This document shows positions 11,751 through 23,637 of a stretch of DNA of 64,000 nucleotides, one piece after another; within the stretch, counting starts at the first letter, position 1, and each line of letters begins with the position of its first letter. The notes beneath the pieces were generated by a model, which searched no databases, was not told where the DNA came from, and saw only the letters and a list, made by a program, of their open reading frames with translations. The position numbers and the translations under genes are program-made. The DNA comes from Diphasiastrum complanatum. Its lineage: Eukaryota; Streptophyta; Lycopodiopsida; Lycopodiales; Lycopodiaceae. The stretch spans positions 19,231,783 to 19,295,782 of the forward strand of contig CM055109.1 in assembly GCA_029204225.1 (NCBI GenBank). Reading direction: 5' to 3'.

Positions 11751-12026
11751 ATGGCGGAGCACATACCACCGAAGCCCGAGGGCGAAGCTAGGAGGAAGCT
11801 CGAGGAAGATGTCCCAAGGCACAACGAAAGGCATCGGAAGCAAGAGGCAGACATTGCAGAGATGCTGCGACAGACTCGGCAGAGAAATCCGGAACCGGAG
11901 CCACCCGCCCCCGTTGTGGCCCCTGCCCCCGCTGTCGAGCTGGATTTGAATGAGCAGATTGGAATGAACCTCAAACGACGGCAGCTCATCATTGGTCAAG
12001 GAAAGGGCGGCACGTCATCGGGCTAA
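11751..12026 (+). CDS. Small conserved ORF of the GGTACC element (91 aa, probably frameshifted at its end)
   Basis: The ORF starts MAEHIPPKPEGEARRKLEED, continues with a charged, probably helical segment (HNERHRKQEADIAEMLRQ), a Pro/Ala linker, and ends VELDLNEQIGMNLKRRQL followed by a short tail. The homologous copy at 59876-60201 starts MAERIPPKPEGEARMKLEED and ends in a different frame with ANQEAERERQNNAPDEGEE and SVEDQ. The same downstream codons exist here in another frame up to about 12095, so this copy probably carries a frameshift near 12003. The protein is unrecognised. It is short, hydrophilic and without zinc or catalytic motifs. It may be the C-terminal part of a DNA-binding accessory protein of a DNA transposon, but that is a guess. 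Confidence 0.5.
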   Translation: MAEHIPPKPEGEARRKLEEDVPRHNERHRKQEADIAEMLRQTRQRNPEPEPPAPVVAPAPAVELDLNEQIGMNLKRRQLIIGQGKGGTSSG

Positions 12027-12310
12027 CCAAGAGGCAGAGCGAGAGCGACAGAACAATGCACCTGACGACGGCGAGGAGTCAGTGGAGGATCCGTAGGAAT
12101 GTTTAGAATAGATAGGGTCTAGCCGTATGTGGCTGACTGTTGTTATGTGATTTTCGGCAGTAGATAAGGCAGCATTTAGTGTCTAACAAAGTGTAAAGAA
12201 CAGCCCCAGCCGTATATGGCGGGCGGGATACGTATTGTTATTTTGATACATCTGTTGAATTAATGTACAGTGTGTTTTTTGTGCAACGCGTGCGAGACCA
12301 TACCATATCA

Positions 12311-14900
12311 TAAGAGTGTATTACAATTTTTAAAATGACACATGAGTTGTTCCAAAAGTCGTTTCCATTTGAAAAGTTTCAGACTTTTCCAACTCACACA
12401 TGGTGTCTATAAAAGGATTGTAATCACAAGAATGACCTCACTTTAGATATGGCACAAATTGTCATTCCAAAGTTAGGGTCCCAATCTAGAATACGTCTAG
12501 ATTTTCCTCTTAAGCTCTAATCTAGAATAACTTAAGATTTACCGGAACCTCAATACGTGAAGTTCTATCTTTTGGCAAACAACGGCTATCCAACTCTCCT
12601 AAGTTTTCCAGGATAGCATTCCATCAATTCCAAACGGGAAAAGATACGGCCCAAAAGTTCTCGTGTATTCTATGCACACACATCTGTAAATGAATCCAAA
12701 ATGACTCATAGACGTCGTGACTTATAAGCAATACGTCTTAACAACAATATCCATAAGTAAGATTATATTGTTGATTTTCCACAACTAACTCAGAAGTAAC
12801 GCTTCTGACTCGGTTAGCTGTATCGGATTTAGAAAATGTTTAAATGTCTCGGTGTGGTACCAAAACACCACATTTAATCTGATTTTAAATCAATTCTAGG
12901 TCAATAAGCAATTCTCAATGAGAAATTACTATAACCCCACGAGAAATTGTCTCAAACACAATTCTCATCAATATGCCTATATACCAACAACTAGTTTATG
13001 CATGCAAATAAACTTAGTTCACGGAATACTTTGCAGATCCACAGGATTAAGAGTTTGTACAAAAAGGCTTAATGATCCCACAAAGATTCACTACATAGCA
13101 TATCTCTACAGATAACTCCTGATCTGTACACAACACTTTCATAACCGAGAATCCTGTAACTTGGTTATCCTCTAAGAGAGAATATTTCTCAAAGAGTGCT
13201 ATTTCACATTCAGTATCTCAACCGGAGATAATCTCAAAAGAATATAATGTTAGCATGAACTTCCTTCCTTGTATCAACCCACGGATCTCAGTCCATACTA
13301 AAATTAAGTTGATTGCTTCCAGTAAGGAATAGTTTTTCAACAACCTCCCATCTTGCAATAGTATTACCAAGTTCTGACACAAATGACTTGTTATCAGCCA
13401 CTTTCCTATTGCAAGAGTACTTTCTAAACTTTCCCCCCGTTAAATCTTCAAATCTGATATCTACTATAATCCATAAAGGATTTCTGTAATATCTAAATAT
13501 CCTATTATTTCTTATTCATAAAACAGGTCCATCGTCGATATAACAAATTCCTCCTTGAATCTTTGACCGATGTTTCTCCTTGATAATTCTCTTTTCTTCC
13601 TACTTCTCCCCCTTTTTAACAGGAAACGACACGAGTTTCCAAGGCATGCAGATTATTCAAGATTTACCCAAAGAAGAGTCTAAGAAGAGATCCGAGAAAA
13701 TCTTGAAAGCCAAAAGAAGTGTTGCATCATTGTAAGCAAATACCAATGATGTCCCAACATAGTGACCAAACCAAAAGATCTTCTTGGTTACCAAGCTTGA
13801 GAATTAACCTGTAAATCAGAAAAGGATTCTTTGAAGATTCAAGTAGAGAAAACAATTTTAGAAAAGGGTTTTTTAACCATTTTTGTGACATCATCCATGG
13901 TCAACGGGTAATTAAAATTACCTTCCAAGGAATCACATAATGTCGGGTTAACAAGTGTGTTTAGAAATTCATCAATATATCTTTATAAAGAAATAGCTTG
14001 CCGGGTTTCCGGTTTTGTAAATTTGAGATATCCAAGAAAGGGGTCATGACCAATATCTCAAATTTCCGACAAAACACCTGTTTTATGACCGATAGTATTT
14101 GGCATCACTAAGACTTACGGCCATACCATGGTCAACTGATCCAGTTAGTTTCAGATCTTCATTCTGGAATTGCCTGCGTCCCATACCACAAGTTCTTCTG
14201 CCACGAAGGCCCTCCACTTCCTGATCAAAGTGTCAAAAAAAATTATACAAGTATATGAAGTTCTTGGGAATTTATAAAAAATTCCAACTTCAACTCAAAC
14301 AAGCATTCTTTCGCCCCTTTTCACAATCTTTACGGTCACCGTCAGGCTCACAGTGACAGATTTAGAAATGGGAAAGAATGAACCGGCTTTTTTCTTGTCC
14401 TTAACAAATAGTGTTGGTACGCCCACGGCTTCATGCACATCAAGAAACAACTTTTTTGTTCCATTTCAATTTCCATCTTAGGTTTCTGGGTCCTTGGCCG
14501 TGCATGATTTTGAAAAAATGACACCTTGGCCAAAAAATCCAAGAATTCATATTCTTGGTTGCCCACTGTAGTTAATCAAAGCGAATCCAACTCGTCAATT
14601 GTGAAAAAGCCTTACGGAATTCTTCTAGGAATTCAACTTAATCACAACTCTATGGGTTGCGTCCTCCACCACGAGGAGGCCTCACCCAAAGCAAAAACAA
14701 GAACCGACGAAATTCACTTTTTTTATTCTAGGACGTGGCATAAGCTAAAGTAGCTTGGCCAACGATTTATCAAGTCAATAACAACTTCCGGGCTTTACTC
14801 ACGGAAAAAATTTCCGTTTTTAAGCCCAAGCTGTAAATCCTAATGGCTAATTATTGATTAAATAGATTTTGCATTTAGTTTTTTCTGTTTGTTGCTTCGT
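12311..14900 (-). mobile_element. Decayed non-coding element, inverted relative of 42.2-44.7 kb
   Basis: No protein is recognisable over 2.6 kb. Read on the minus strand, parts of it align by eye with the region at about 42.2-43.8 kb. For example, the stretch around 12860 (GGTACCAAAACACCACATTT) matches the reverse complement of about 43190, and 12950-13010 matches the reverse complement of about 43080. This suggests two diverged copies of one large, mostly non-coding retrotransposon. Boundaries are approximate; the left side is cut by the GGTACC element. Confidence 0.45.
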
Positions 14901-17161
14901 TGAAATTCGAAACACACCGTGGTCCAGAATTGTAACCATGCGTTTCCCACTTTAGGGGGCCATCACTGTCGAGTGATGCCAGGCGAATTTTTATTTGCCT
15001 CCCACACTAGAATTTCATTCCATCCATTTGTTGCATATGAAAACCGAAAAATCAAAAAAAATTTACGTTCGGTTAAATCATTACGGGTATAATTTTTCCG
15101 ATAAAGCAATGTAAAAAAAACATAGTTTTAATGGACAATACAATGCCTATGAAATTTATACCAATGATTCTGCAAAATGGATCTAATGCAACAAACATGC
15201 GGAAAAAACCTATGTATGCATCGGAATCTAATTCACCTTATTAAGCCATTACGATTTGCATTTTCATTGGCTGCATTCAGAAAAACATAGTCCGAAATGA
15301 CTAAAAATAGCCCATGGAAACTGAACAAAAATGAAACAAAATGCAAGATAAAATTGACTAACCTCCACCTCCACCTCCACCTCCACCCAAAATTCCAACT
15401 CAGCTATCCAACTGACATAGTAACAACAATAAAACTTGTTGTTAAACTAAGAGTTTCACCTACCCACCTACCCCCCCCCCCTCCAAAAAAAAAAACTCGC
15501 GCTAAATATAACTCGGGCCTCAACATTCAGATCCCGAGAGAGAGAGAGAGAGCAAGCGATGCAAGCCGAGAGGAACGGAGGCGCCACCCCTCCACCGTTT
15601 ACCCTGCAGATAAACATTGCAGATAGCCACCAGAAGGGCGCTCTACAGCATGCAGGAGGTACGCAGCACTGGAGGCTGCCCACAGCCGTTTTCTCCATTG
15701 TTTACTGAGGAAACATTTGCTTGGAGCAAAACACAACAACTCTCTGCTGTTTTCGCAGATTTCAGATGTTTTTAGGGCGATTTTGCAGTGTTTTGATTAC
15801 ATTCATGCCTAAGCAACAGTGATTAGTCTTTTTTGTGTTTCTTTTCCTGCTTTTTCTCAGATTCAAGCCAAAACTGGCTTAATAAAAACCTGAATCCTTG
15901 AGATTGTTCCAATACATGTACATGATCTGCATGTACAGATCAAATTGCTTGTCTAATACCTTGAACCTGCTGGAATGAATTCCATATTATTCAGATTTGA
16001 TTGATTGCCTTGGTCTATTATGTTCTTGAAAAATTGGGTTTATGCATGACTAAACTGGTTATTGATAGATTGATGGTAATCAATTTATCCAGAAAAAATA
16101 AGCCTTTAGTAATGCTGTATTATGAAACTAATCACAGCATGTAGAGGATTGGAATTTAACTCTAAAACTGATCCTCCTGTAATCATGCAAGTTAAGCACA
16201 TAATAGAGTTCTGCAAATTAGTGTAAATCATTTCTCTAATGGTTAAGCAAGGTAAGAGGCTTGGTTGGATTGTGATAGTTATGCATGCAGATAAAACCTC
16301 AGAGAAATGCATGAAGTAAGGTCTGTAACTGAGGGAATAGTTTTCCTTTAATTTGTAGACCATAACCTGTTTCAGAAGGTAAGAGAGTGTAACCCTGTTT
16401 AATAAATCAAACATGCAAATAAGTTTTCTGAAGGGAATGAGTGGTCTCTGAATTTCTGAAACCCTGAATTTTTTCCTTGCATTCGGCTGCTTGTGGGATG
16501 TGTTAGCATCACGTCCATCAGTAATCCGTGCATCCATTTGTGAGATGTGAATGGGCATTGACGATGGCTGTTGAAGCTCGATCTGGAATTCTGCAAATGG
16601 TCACTAATCTGCTGATTTCCGCCCTACAGAATTAATCCTCAGGAAGGGATCTGTTAGTGATTTAGGGCAGATGGAAGATAGTGGAAACAGCATGAACTGC
16701 AGCTAAAACACTGATTTGCAACTGTGGCAGCTGAAGTAGTGCGATCTGCCCATTCTTGCTTAAGCTCCCTGTTCATCGCTCTTCTTAGGATCTTCTTGGA
16801 TGCTTCGAAAGCGTGATTCTCAGAATATATGCGTCTGGAATAGAATTATCGATTCTCCAAGTCATAACCAAGAGAATTGTGTGAAGAGACCTATTCGCGA
16901 TATGGGGGAAAAAAAGACTGTTGATTAAATGCTGGGGTATTTTGGGAAATTTTGAGGTTTAGTCCGGATCCCAATAAGGGCATCTCATAATTTACAAAAT
17001 CAGAAAACCCCTTAAAGCTATTTCTTACCTTTATAGAACCTTACTTCTTTAAAAAATTTCTTAAGTACAAGACATCAGACAAATTTCATATGATTCTTTC
17101 AGAGTGAAATTATTTCTTTTGAAGGACTATTACCATGTGAATTACTACTTATAGGCATAGA
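14901..17161. other. Unrecognised intronic sequence
   Basis: Contains a (CTCCAC)n stretch at 15361-15387, a C-run at 15470-15482 and a short (GA)n at 15536-15555. No coding, LTR or RNA feature is recognised. A GC-richer patch at 15540-15700 is open in more than one frame but resembles no known family. Confidence 0.4.
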
Positions 17162-17186
17162 ACCCACGGTTCTCAAAACCGTGGGT
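17162..17186. repeat. Perfect 10-bp inverted repeat (hairpin)
   Basis: ACCCACGGTT and AACCGTGGGT are separated by CTCAA. It lies 620 bases upstream of the first hAT gene and might be part of its subterminal region or of an older MITE. A diverged ACCACGGTTCC follows at 17212. Confidence 0.7.
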
Positions 17187-17418
17187 CCTGGGAATCGTGG
17201 GGTGAACCTTACCACGGTTCCAGTATTTTATTAATTGATTTATTTTTTGCAAAATCTCCCCCAAAAGGCAGTTTTGGGCTGTTTTTTGGAGTGGGTTGTT
17301 TAATCAATATTGATGGCTGTTTAATCTCTGTATTTTGGGGGTGGGTCACTGGGTCTAACAGATTTATTAAATTTACAGATCAGATTATTAGGTTTAATAG
17401 ATTTATAGACTAATGATG

Positions 17419-17515
17419 TGTGTGCACTGTGTGTATGTGTGTGTGTGTGTGTTTGTGTGTGTGTGAGTGATTGTGTGTGTGTGATATTTTGTGTGTGTGT
17501 GACACAGTGTGTGTT
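17419..17515. repeat. (GT)n-rich imperfect microsatellite
   Basis: Interrupted GT runs over about 100 bases, followed by TTAG-rich degenerate sequence (17578-17705; repeated AGTTAGAA and TTAGGAGTTAG words). No gene signal. Confidence 0.9.
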
Positions 17516-17742
17516 GAATCTTGATGGGGTTCAGTGTGGGGCCTGGGCATTGTGAGAGGGGTGTGGGACCTGGGTAGCTACTTAGTTAGAAGTTAGAACT
17601 TAGGAGTTAGTCCGAGTTAGTAGTTGCTAGAGTCTAGTTAGAACTTAGGAGTTAGAAGTTAGCGGTTAGGGTTAGAAACTAGATTAGAATTTAGAATTTA
17701 GGGTACCCGGTATACTACATAGATATTAGAGACCTCAGACTC

Positions 17743-17748
<6 letters not shown>

Positions 17749-17802
<54 letters not shown>
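17749..17802. repeat. (GA)n microsatellite
   Basis: About 54 bases of GA directly upstream of the GCCACCATG start context of the first hAT gene; it would lie in its 5' leader. Confidence 0.97.
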
Positions 17803-17804
<2 letters not shown>

Positions 17805-17807
17805 ACC

Positions 17808-20230
17808 ATGCTGAGGGATAGGGACCCCTTGTGGGATCACGTCACCATCGCTGCGGCCTATGGCACATCAGGCACGAAGAGATGGACTTGCAGATATTGT
17901 CACCAGTCTTACACTGGAGGGCCCTCACGCATCAGGGCACATTTGTTACGTTTGAGGGGGTACGAGATTGCCCCTTGCATGCATGCTCCTGACACGCACG
18001 CTACTCACTCCTGTTACATCGGAGGAGGTTGGCCCTTCGAGGATGGGGCCCAGACAGAGAGGTAAACATTCAACTTTTACACTTCAAAGTTCAAACATTC
18101 TAATTTCATATTGATCAAGTTTTAACTCACATCAGGTTTGAAGTTTCAAGTTCAACGATCATTGATCTCAGATCATCTAAATTCTAATTTTAAAATTGTA
18201 TTGTTTGTCCTTTTTGGCAGATCGAGATGCAGTGGCGGCGACACAGCCAGAGGCCACCACATCACGCCCCCCAGTTGCCATCCGCTCACCACTCGCTTCC
18301 CATGGCTCAGAGGACAGAGCTGCAGATGAGGCAGGGCCTAGTACCCGGCCTGACCCGCCTGCTGGTGCAGGATCCTCGACACCACCTCCAGCCATGACCA
18401 TACCGGCACCACATCATCCACCTGAGAGAAGGAGAGGTAGACGTGGCCGCACTACACAGATGGGGGGTAGGGAGTACTATGTGTCCAGCTTCGCTCCCAG
18501 AGCCATGGCAAAGGCAGAGGTTGTCATTGGACAATTGTTCTACACCTGCGATCTGCCATTTCATCTGGCTAGGACCCCGGCATGGAGGAGGGCGATGAGT
18601 GCAGTGAGTGCGATTGGGTAGGTGTGGCTGGGGCCATCTTGTGAGCACATGAGGACGAAGGAACTTCTTGATGAGCGGGCTTCTGTTGACCAGAAGCTAG
18701 AGCCTCTCAGGAAGGCATGGGCCCAGTACGTACTACTATCCTTTTAAATTCATGCACTGTAAAAGTTAAAGACTCTATGATGATTGATCTGAATTTTTGA
18801 GATCATTGATATGTATTATATGTAGTATGTACATTGTAAATTGTAATTTGTACATTAAGTTTTCATACATTGTACCATGTGGTGGCATTGCACAATGCCT
18901 ACTTATTACTTGTTAATTGCAGCTAGCTATTTATGTTTAATCATGAATCATGAATCATGATTGTAATTTGTCAATATTCAAATGATCATTTATCATTGAA
19001 ATTTGCCATGAAATTTGAATTACGATCTCGGATCTATCTTCTTGTCTTGTCACTTCAAACTTGTAAGTTGTGCAACACTGCAATTTGAGTCGTGACTTGT
19101 CACCTGTGGACTTTCAACTAGGTATGGTTGCACCATCATATCTGATGGTTGGAGCGATACGAGGAGGCACCACATATTGAATATCCTAGTGTCTTCGCGC
19201 ATGGGGACGATGTTTTTCAGATCCATCGACACCTTTGGGGAGGTAGTCACGGGTGACTACATGTTCTCACACACTGGAGCTGCCATTGAGGAGGTCGGAC
19301 CACAGCACGTTGTACAGGTATATATATTATACTTATTACAATTACTAAGCACTGAGTAGTGAGCACTTGAATTCGGAATTCCAAAGTCATGCACATTGCA
19401 TTGTATGGTTGTGCAGGTGGTCACAGATAATGCGTCAAACTGCGTCTCCATGGATAGGCTCGTTAATGAGACCTACCCGCACATCTTTTGAACACCTTGT
19501 GCTGCACACTGCCTGGACTTGTTGGTCGAAGATGTGGCCAAGATTCCATGGATTGCGGAGGTGGTGAGTACCGCACGGTTCTTGGTGAGATTCGTCACCA
19601 AGAAGCCCAAGGTCCTGGCCATGTTCAGGAGACAGTCCACCTTGGATGTCTACTTAGTTAGTAGTGGTAAATGTTTCATGCATGTGCCATGTATTCTGTT
19701 GTCAGAAGTTAGAACTTAGAACTTGTCACTTGTGCCCTGTGCAGGTTTGCATTTATGTTCCTAGTCCTGGAACGACTGCTGAAAGTTCATCAGGGCTTGA
19801 GGCAGATGGTTGTTGTCGTTGACTGGGCGCAGTGGGGGCCATCACAGGAGCCCAAGAGTAAGAGATTCGAGCGGACCGTTATGTTTTCACCATTTTGGGA
19901 TGAGGCTCGATCCATTGTGGTAGGCCTACAGCCCATCTACACTGTCCTGCGCCTTACAGATTGAGAGGGCTGCACATTGGGCCTCTTGTACGAGTTCATG
20001 GACAGGCTGGGCGAGCAGTTGAGCCTTTGCACGACCATTAGCCCAGAGAGGTATATCAAGATTCAAATTTCAAATGTAGTATGTAGACAGTAGTATGTAG
20101 TATGTACTATACAGTATAATTATTAATGTGTCTTCAATCTTGATTCTTGCAGGCTTGCGGAGGTCCGGCTCCTTTGGTTGAGCAGGTGGGAGTGGTTTCA
20201 TAAGCCCCTGCATCCCATGTTTCGATTTTT
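17808..20230 (+). pseudogene. hAT transposase gene copy 1 (BED finger to catalytic region; C-terminus lost)
   Basis: Six exon-like blocks can be read. (1) 17808-18061 has a BED-type zinc finger (WTCRYCHQSY, then RIRAHLLRL). (2) 18221-18725 is Pro/Ala-rich then QLFYTCDLPFHLART. (3) 19122-19317 is the DUF659 start (YGCTIISDGWSDTRRHHILN). (4) From 19417 it reads VVTDNASNCVSMDRL and TPCAAHCLDLLVEDVAKIPW. (5) From 19744 it reads RFERTVMFSPFWDEARSIV. (6) 20153-20230 reads RLLWLSRWEWFHKPLHPMF. Introns have GT-AG ends. The Trp codon expected before TPCAAHC is a TGA stop (about 19489), and a TGA follows VLRLTD near 19962. The C-terminal dimerization domain is absent because the second hAT copy begins soon after. 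Copy 1 is dead but supplies the middle exons that copy 2 has lost. Confidence 0.82.
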
Positions 20231-20865
20231 GGTAAGTGTAGGCTTGTTTTTTTGCAAGTGTTGACATTGAGCTGTAGGCAACCAAATCAAGTGTAGTTTG
20301 GCTCTAGACCACCTTTCTTCATGCCCACGGTGATTCCTACGGGGTCAATTTCAACCATTACGGCACACCTTGCGAGATTTGAACACCACAATCCAAATGC
20401 TTGGTTTTTTTTGCCATTTTCAGAAAATGGCTTCTGGGCAACCGATTCAGGTGATGTCTGAGCCTAGAATGCATTTCCACATGCCCGTACAGACTCCTGT
20501 GACCTCCGTTCTGCCCGTCTACATCCGTAGCACAAATTTCAATTTTCTTGCCCTAATTCCATGTTTTTTAGGGTTTAGGGTTAGAGCATCCGCCAGTAGC
20601 GTGGTTTAGGCTTGCACTGGACTCCTAGATGCCTGCAAGGACTCCCATTCTAGCATCAGTCGCCTGTTTTCGCTGCACTGGAATTATTCCATCCCTCGCC
20701 CTGTCTCGTGTGTTTTTTGGCACTTGCTATGATCTTGCTAGAATCAATGTGACGCGTGCTCGGATGTGTTCAGCTCTGTTTTAGGCTGGTAATGTTTTTC
20801 AATGCAGTGTGTTTTCTTCTACTGAACAGTTGTTTGCTTGTTTTTGTTCGCAGGTTTGATCTCGT
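20231..20865 (+). other. Junction and leader between the two hAT copies
   Basis: Starts with the donor after the last copy-1 block (TTTTG|GTAAGTG) and runs into the first codons of copy 2. No other gene is recognised. TTCGCAG at 20846-20852 is a plausible 3' splice site for a leader intron of copy 2. Confidence 0.45.
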
Positions 20866-20871
20866 GTGGAC

Positions 20872-22466
20872 ACGATGCCGGTGCAGGGTCGAGGCCTTTG
20901 GGGCGAGGTTGAGCTTACTGAGGGGGATGTGGCTACACACCATGGCTCGGGAGTCCGTAGATGGAGATGCTTGCATTGTGGTGGTCTCTTCACAGGGTCA
21001 CTTACCAGGGTTAGGGCTCACTTACTGAGGGTCAGAGGGCCGGGTGGGTGGGCATTGGGCATATCTGATTGCCCCAGGATTTCCGATGAGGAGAGAGAGA
21101 GGTTGTCTATTATGTACGGGAATGGTGCTGCATCACAGGTTTCTGGACAGGGACAGGGACAGGGACAGGGACAAGGGGCAAGAGCAGTTGCAGGTTCACA
21201 GACAAGGGTCACAGGTATGCAGGCACGGCCTACTACGGGTGCAAAGCCTAGTACAGCACGTTCTGGGCAGGGTTTAGGTGCAGTGCATGGTCCAGGCGGT
21301 GCCACTCCAGTCCCACCCGCAGCAGCAGGGCTTACTTCAGAGGGGAGAGCGTCACATGAGCAAGTTGGATCAGCAGTAGCGGGTCCTTCTCGTCCCACCT
21401 CTTCTTCGGCGGCAGATGCAGCACATGGTTCGACAGGTCCTCCTAGAGAGAGTGATACACCCACAGATCAGCCATCCGGTTCGCGTGTTGGACCACGAGC
21501 GCCATGTGCACAGCAGAGAGAGGTTAGGCCCAGACAGCAGACCCTTGATCGATGCGGGTGGCAGAGAGAGCAGCATGCCCGATGCACTCGACTTGCTGGC
21601 CAATTCTTTTACGAGTGCGGCATTTCCTTTGCTGTTGCTGACACTTGGGTGTTCAGAGAGTTTTGCGCACAGATGGCAGCCGTGGATGCTACATGGACGC
21701 CTCCCAGACGAGAGGCATTGCGAGGCAGGATGCTTTGTCAAGAGGAGGAGACCATTACGCGGGAGCTGAGTTCCATTCGCTCAGCTTGGCAGATGTAAGT
21801 ACTTTGTTTCCATAAACCCATTGCATGCGTTTAGGGTTGACTCGTGGCGCAATTTTTGCATTTGGCTAATGGGTGTTTTGTGGCAGGTATGGATGCACGA
21901 TATTGAGTGATGGATGGACCGACATTCGTCGGCGATCCGTCATCAATGTCTTGGTTTCTTGCCCGCTTGGCACAGTATTCCTACGTGGCGTGGATGCCAC
22001 TCGAGGTGGTGACGCCATTACAGCTGATTGAGGAGATTACTGGGGTCCTTCTACCCATTTTCAGAGTGTTGCGCCTGGTAGACCATGAGGGGTGCACTCT
22101 CGGACTCATTTACGAGTTCATGGACCGCATCGGCGAGGGGATTCAGACGTCAGCCTTGGTCGAGCACATGTATGACTCTTCAGTGTCTAGTTTGTTGTTT
22201 CTCACTCAAGTCTGATTCGTTTCTTTTATGCTATGGCAACTATGGTTACATGATTGTTGTGATTTGCCTACTGCAGGAGGCACGAGATCTCACGTATCTG
22301 GGAGGCCAGATGGGACTACTTCCACCGACCCATCCACGCCGTAGCCCACATATTGCACCCCTTGTGGCGCAAGACTCGGGATCGGGACGATCGGGAGCTG
22401 CACCGAGGATGGGTGGAGTACACGGAGCGCATATGGCCTGGACCAGGTATGTGTGATAAGTTGCTT
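20872..22466 (+). pseudogene. hAT transposase gene copy 2, 5' part (split by the chromovirus)
   Basis: Exon 1 (about 20872-21794) begins MPVQGRGLWGEVELTEGD and has a BED-like finger (WRCLHCGGLFTGSLTRVRAH). A GQ-rich repeat and a Pro/Ser/Ala region follow, then QFFYECGISFAVADTWVFRE, the conserved lead-in to DUF659. The donor is AGAT|GTAAGT. Exon 2 (from 21887) reads YGCTILSDGWTDIRRRSVIN then VFLRGVDATR. The coding then jumps to LPIFRVLRLVDHEGCTLGL, so the part found in copy 1 (VVTDNASN to the Pro-rich core) has been deleted. A further exon at 22281-22446 reads RIWEARWDYFHRPIHAVAH. The gene continues beyond the chromovirus at 28795. Missing its catalytic middle, it cannot encode a functional transposase. 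Confidence 0.8.
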
Positions 22467-22471
22467 GGTAG

Positions 22472-22476
22472 GCTAA
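22472..22476. repeat. Target site duplication (left), GCTAA
   Basis: GCTAA directly precedes the 5' LTR and is repeated exactly at 28795-28799 after the 3' LTR, as expected for integrase-made 5-bp duplications of Ty3/gypsy elements. Confidence 0.97.
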
Positions 22477-22834
22477 TGTTACGAGCTCGTAACCAGTGCC
22501 GAACCCTAGAGAACACAGATAGGTCAGATACCACAGTCAGGGTCGTGTCCAGCGTACATGACCAACAGGGCAAGACAGTGTGAGTAGTGTGCCCCAGCAC
22601 GGTCCATAGCCATGGCGGGCCTAACACAGCCTAGGGACCCTGTCAGCAGGATAGGGCCCCCAGTTGGGTCCCGATGTGCAGTCGGCCACGTCAGTGCCAC
22701 GTGGCCGACACTTGGCAGTTGCATGCTACCAGTCCTCACACTGGGCTAGGAGGGGCTTACTCTATATCAGGGAGTAGGCAAGGTTGGGTGGATCAGTTAG
22801 TGTTTGCCCTACTGTGGTGTTAGGATCTATTACA
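22477..22834 (+). repeat. 5' LTR of the chromovirus (358 bp)
   Basis: Starts TGTTACGAGC and ends ATCTATTACA (TG...CA ends). It is identical by eye to 28437-28794. Its first bases form a perfect 16-bp palindrome, GTTACGAGCTCGTAAC (22478-22493). A CACGTCAGTGCCACGTGG stretch at 22687-22704 contains G-box-like CACGTGG and may be part of the promoter. Confidence 0.97.
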
Positions 22835-22835
22835 C

Positions 22836-22847
22836 TGGTATCAGAGC
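22836..22847 (+). other. Primer binding site of the chromovirus
   Basis: TGGTATCAGAGC lies one base after the LTR and is complementary to the 3' end of initiator tRNA-Met, the usual primer of plant chromoviruses. Confidence 0.95.
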
Positions 22848-23637
22848 CATCTCCATCCTAGGGAGTTCAGGACAGCAGTAGAGAAAGCTATCAGAAGATA
22901 GGAAATGTTTCTCAGATTCTCAGAGAGGAATAGAGGAGGAGGATCGCTGTAGGAGCAGCCTTCAAACTTCTGATTTCCACTGAGAAATCACAGTAGCAAG
23001 GAGTTAGATTCCAAGTGTAGGTAACTCGCTGAAAAAACAGCTGTTTCTCACTGAGTTCAGAGGATTCTCTATAGTTTTCCCAGCGAAATTAGAGTAGGAA
23101 GAAGCCAGCACCTCCATCGCTGTACAGTCAGAGACCTACATCCGATTTCCAGGGAAAAAGTTACTGGTTCTCAGCGAGTTGGAAGCCAAAAAAGAGGAGC
23201 AGGGCCAGCGCTGCCAGTGCTTCTGAAAATCTGGTTTTTCAACAAGTTTTTGGGCCCCAACGTCAGAGATTTGGAGCAAGAGGATTCCTACCAGATCAGC
23301 GAGTAGGAGACTTCTGGAATTTCAGAACTCAGAAGGGTTTTTGGACTTCAGATTTGCCTTTTTGTGGACAAGTTGGATTGCAATCAGACCAGCGAGCTAC
23401 TATCCTCAAAAAACCGGGAAATTTAGTACCGTTTTGAAGCCTCAAACTGGCATTTTTCGGAACAGCAGGTCTGAAATCTTTGGGAAAAGAGCTGAAAGGG
23501 TTCCTCTTCATTCTTTCTTTGGAAGTACAGTCCTCAGAAACAGCTAAGTCATCTTTCCTTTCCCTTGTACAGTTGTAAATTAGTCTTTTAGACTTTTTTC
23601 CTTCAAAAGTTAAGGTAGCTCTCTTTCAGTTTCGAAG
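22848..23637 (+). other. Chromovirus 5' leader
   Basis: About 790 bases between the PBS and the gag start, with no long reading frame in the gag frame. It probably holds packaging and dimerization signals, as in other LTR retrotransposons, but none can be pointed to. Confidence 0.6.

Larger units (their letters stand above)
10897..12310 (+). mobile_element. GGTACC element, copy 1 (carries small ORF)
   Basis: This region is colinear with 59327-60380. Both begin beside an (AT)n tract with CATAGT and the GGTACC palindrome block. An A/T-rich spacer, a GGGGTTCT-GGTGTAAAAAAAGAGGG motif, a GGGGGAGCAG-rich part, GAGAG-rich sequence and a short conserved ORF follow, and the unit ends in a shared tail (TTTAGAATAGATA, then TTTTTTGT-CAACGCG). 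Copy 1 has an additional GGTACC block inserted at 11115-11210 and a three-fold 85-bp repeat. The left boundary is defined by homology; the right boundary near 12310 is where similarity fades. No recognised transposase is present, so it may be a non-autonomous DNA transposon. The superfamily is unknown. Confidence 0.6.

Noticed and set aside
15297-15698. ORFs at 15.3-15.7 kb on both strands
   Set aside because: Driven by CTCCAC, poly-C and GA repeats; no domain or splice context supports a gene.
22340-22580. ORF crossing the chromovirus left LTR border, duplicated at 28484-28699
   Set aside because: These are LTR shadows repeated because the LTR is repeated; hAT coding ends at the donor near 22446.
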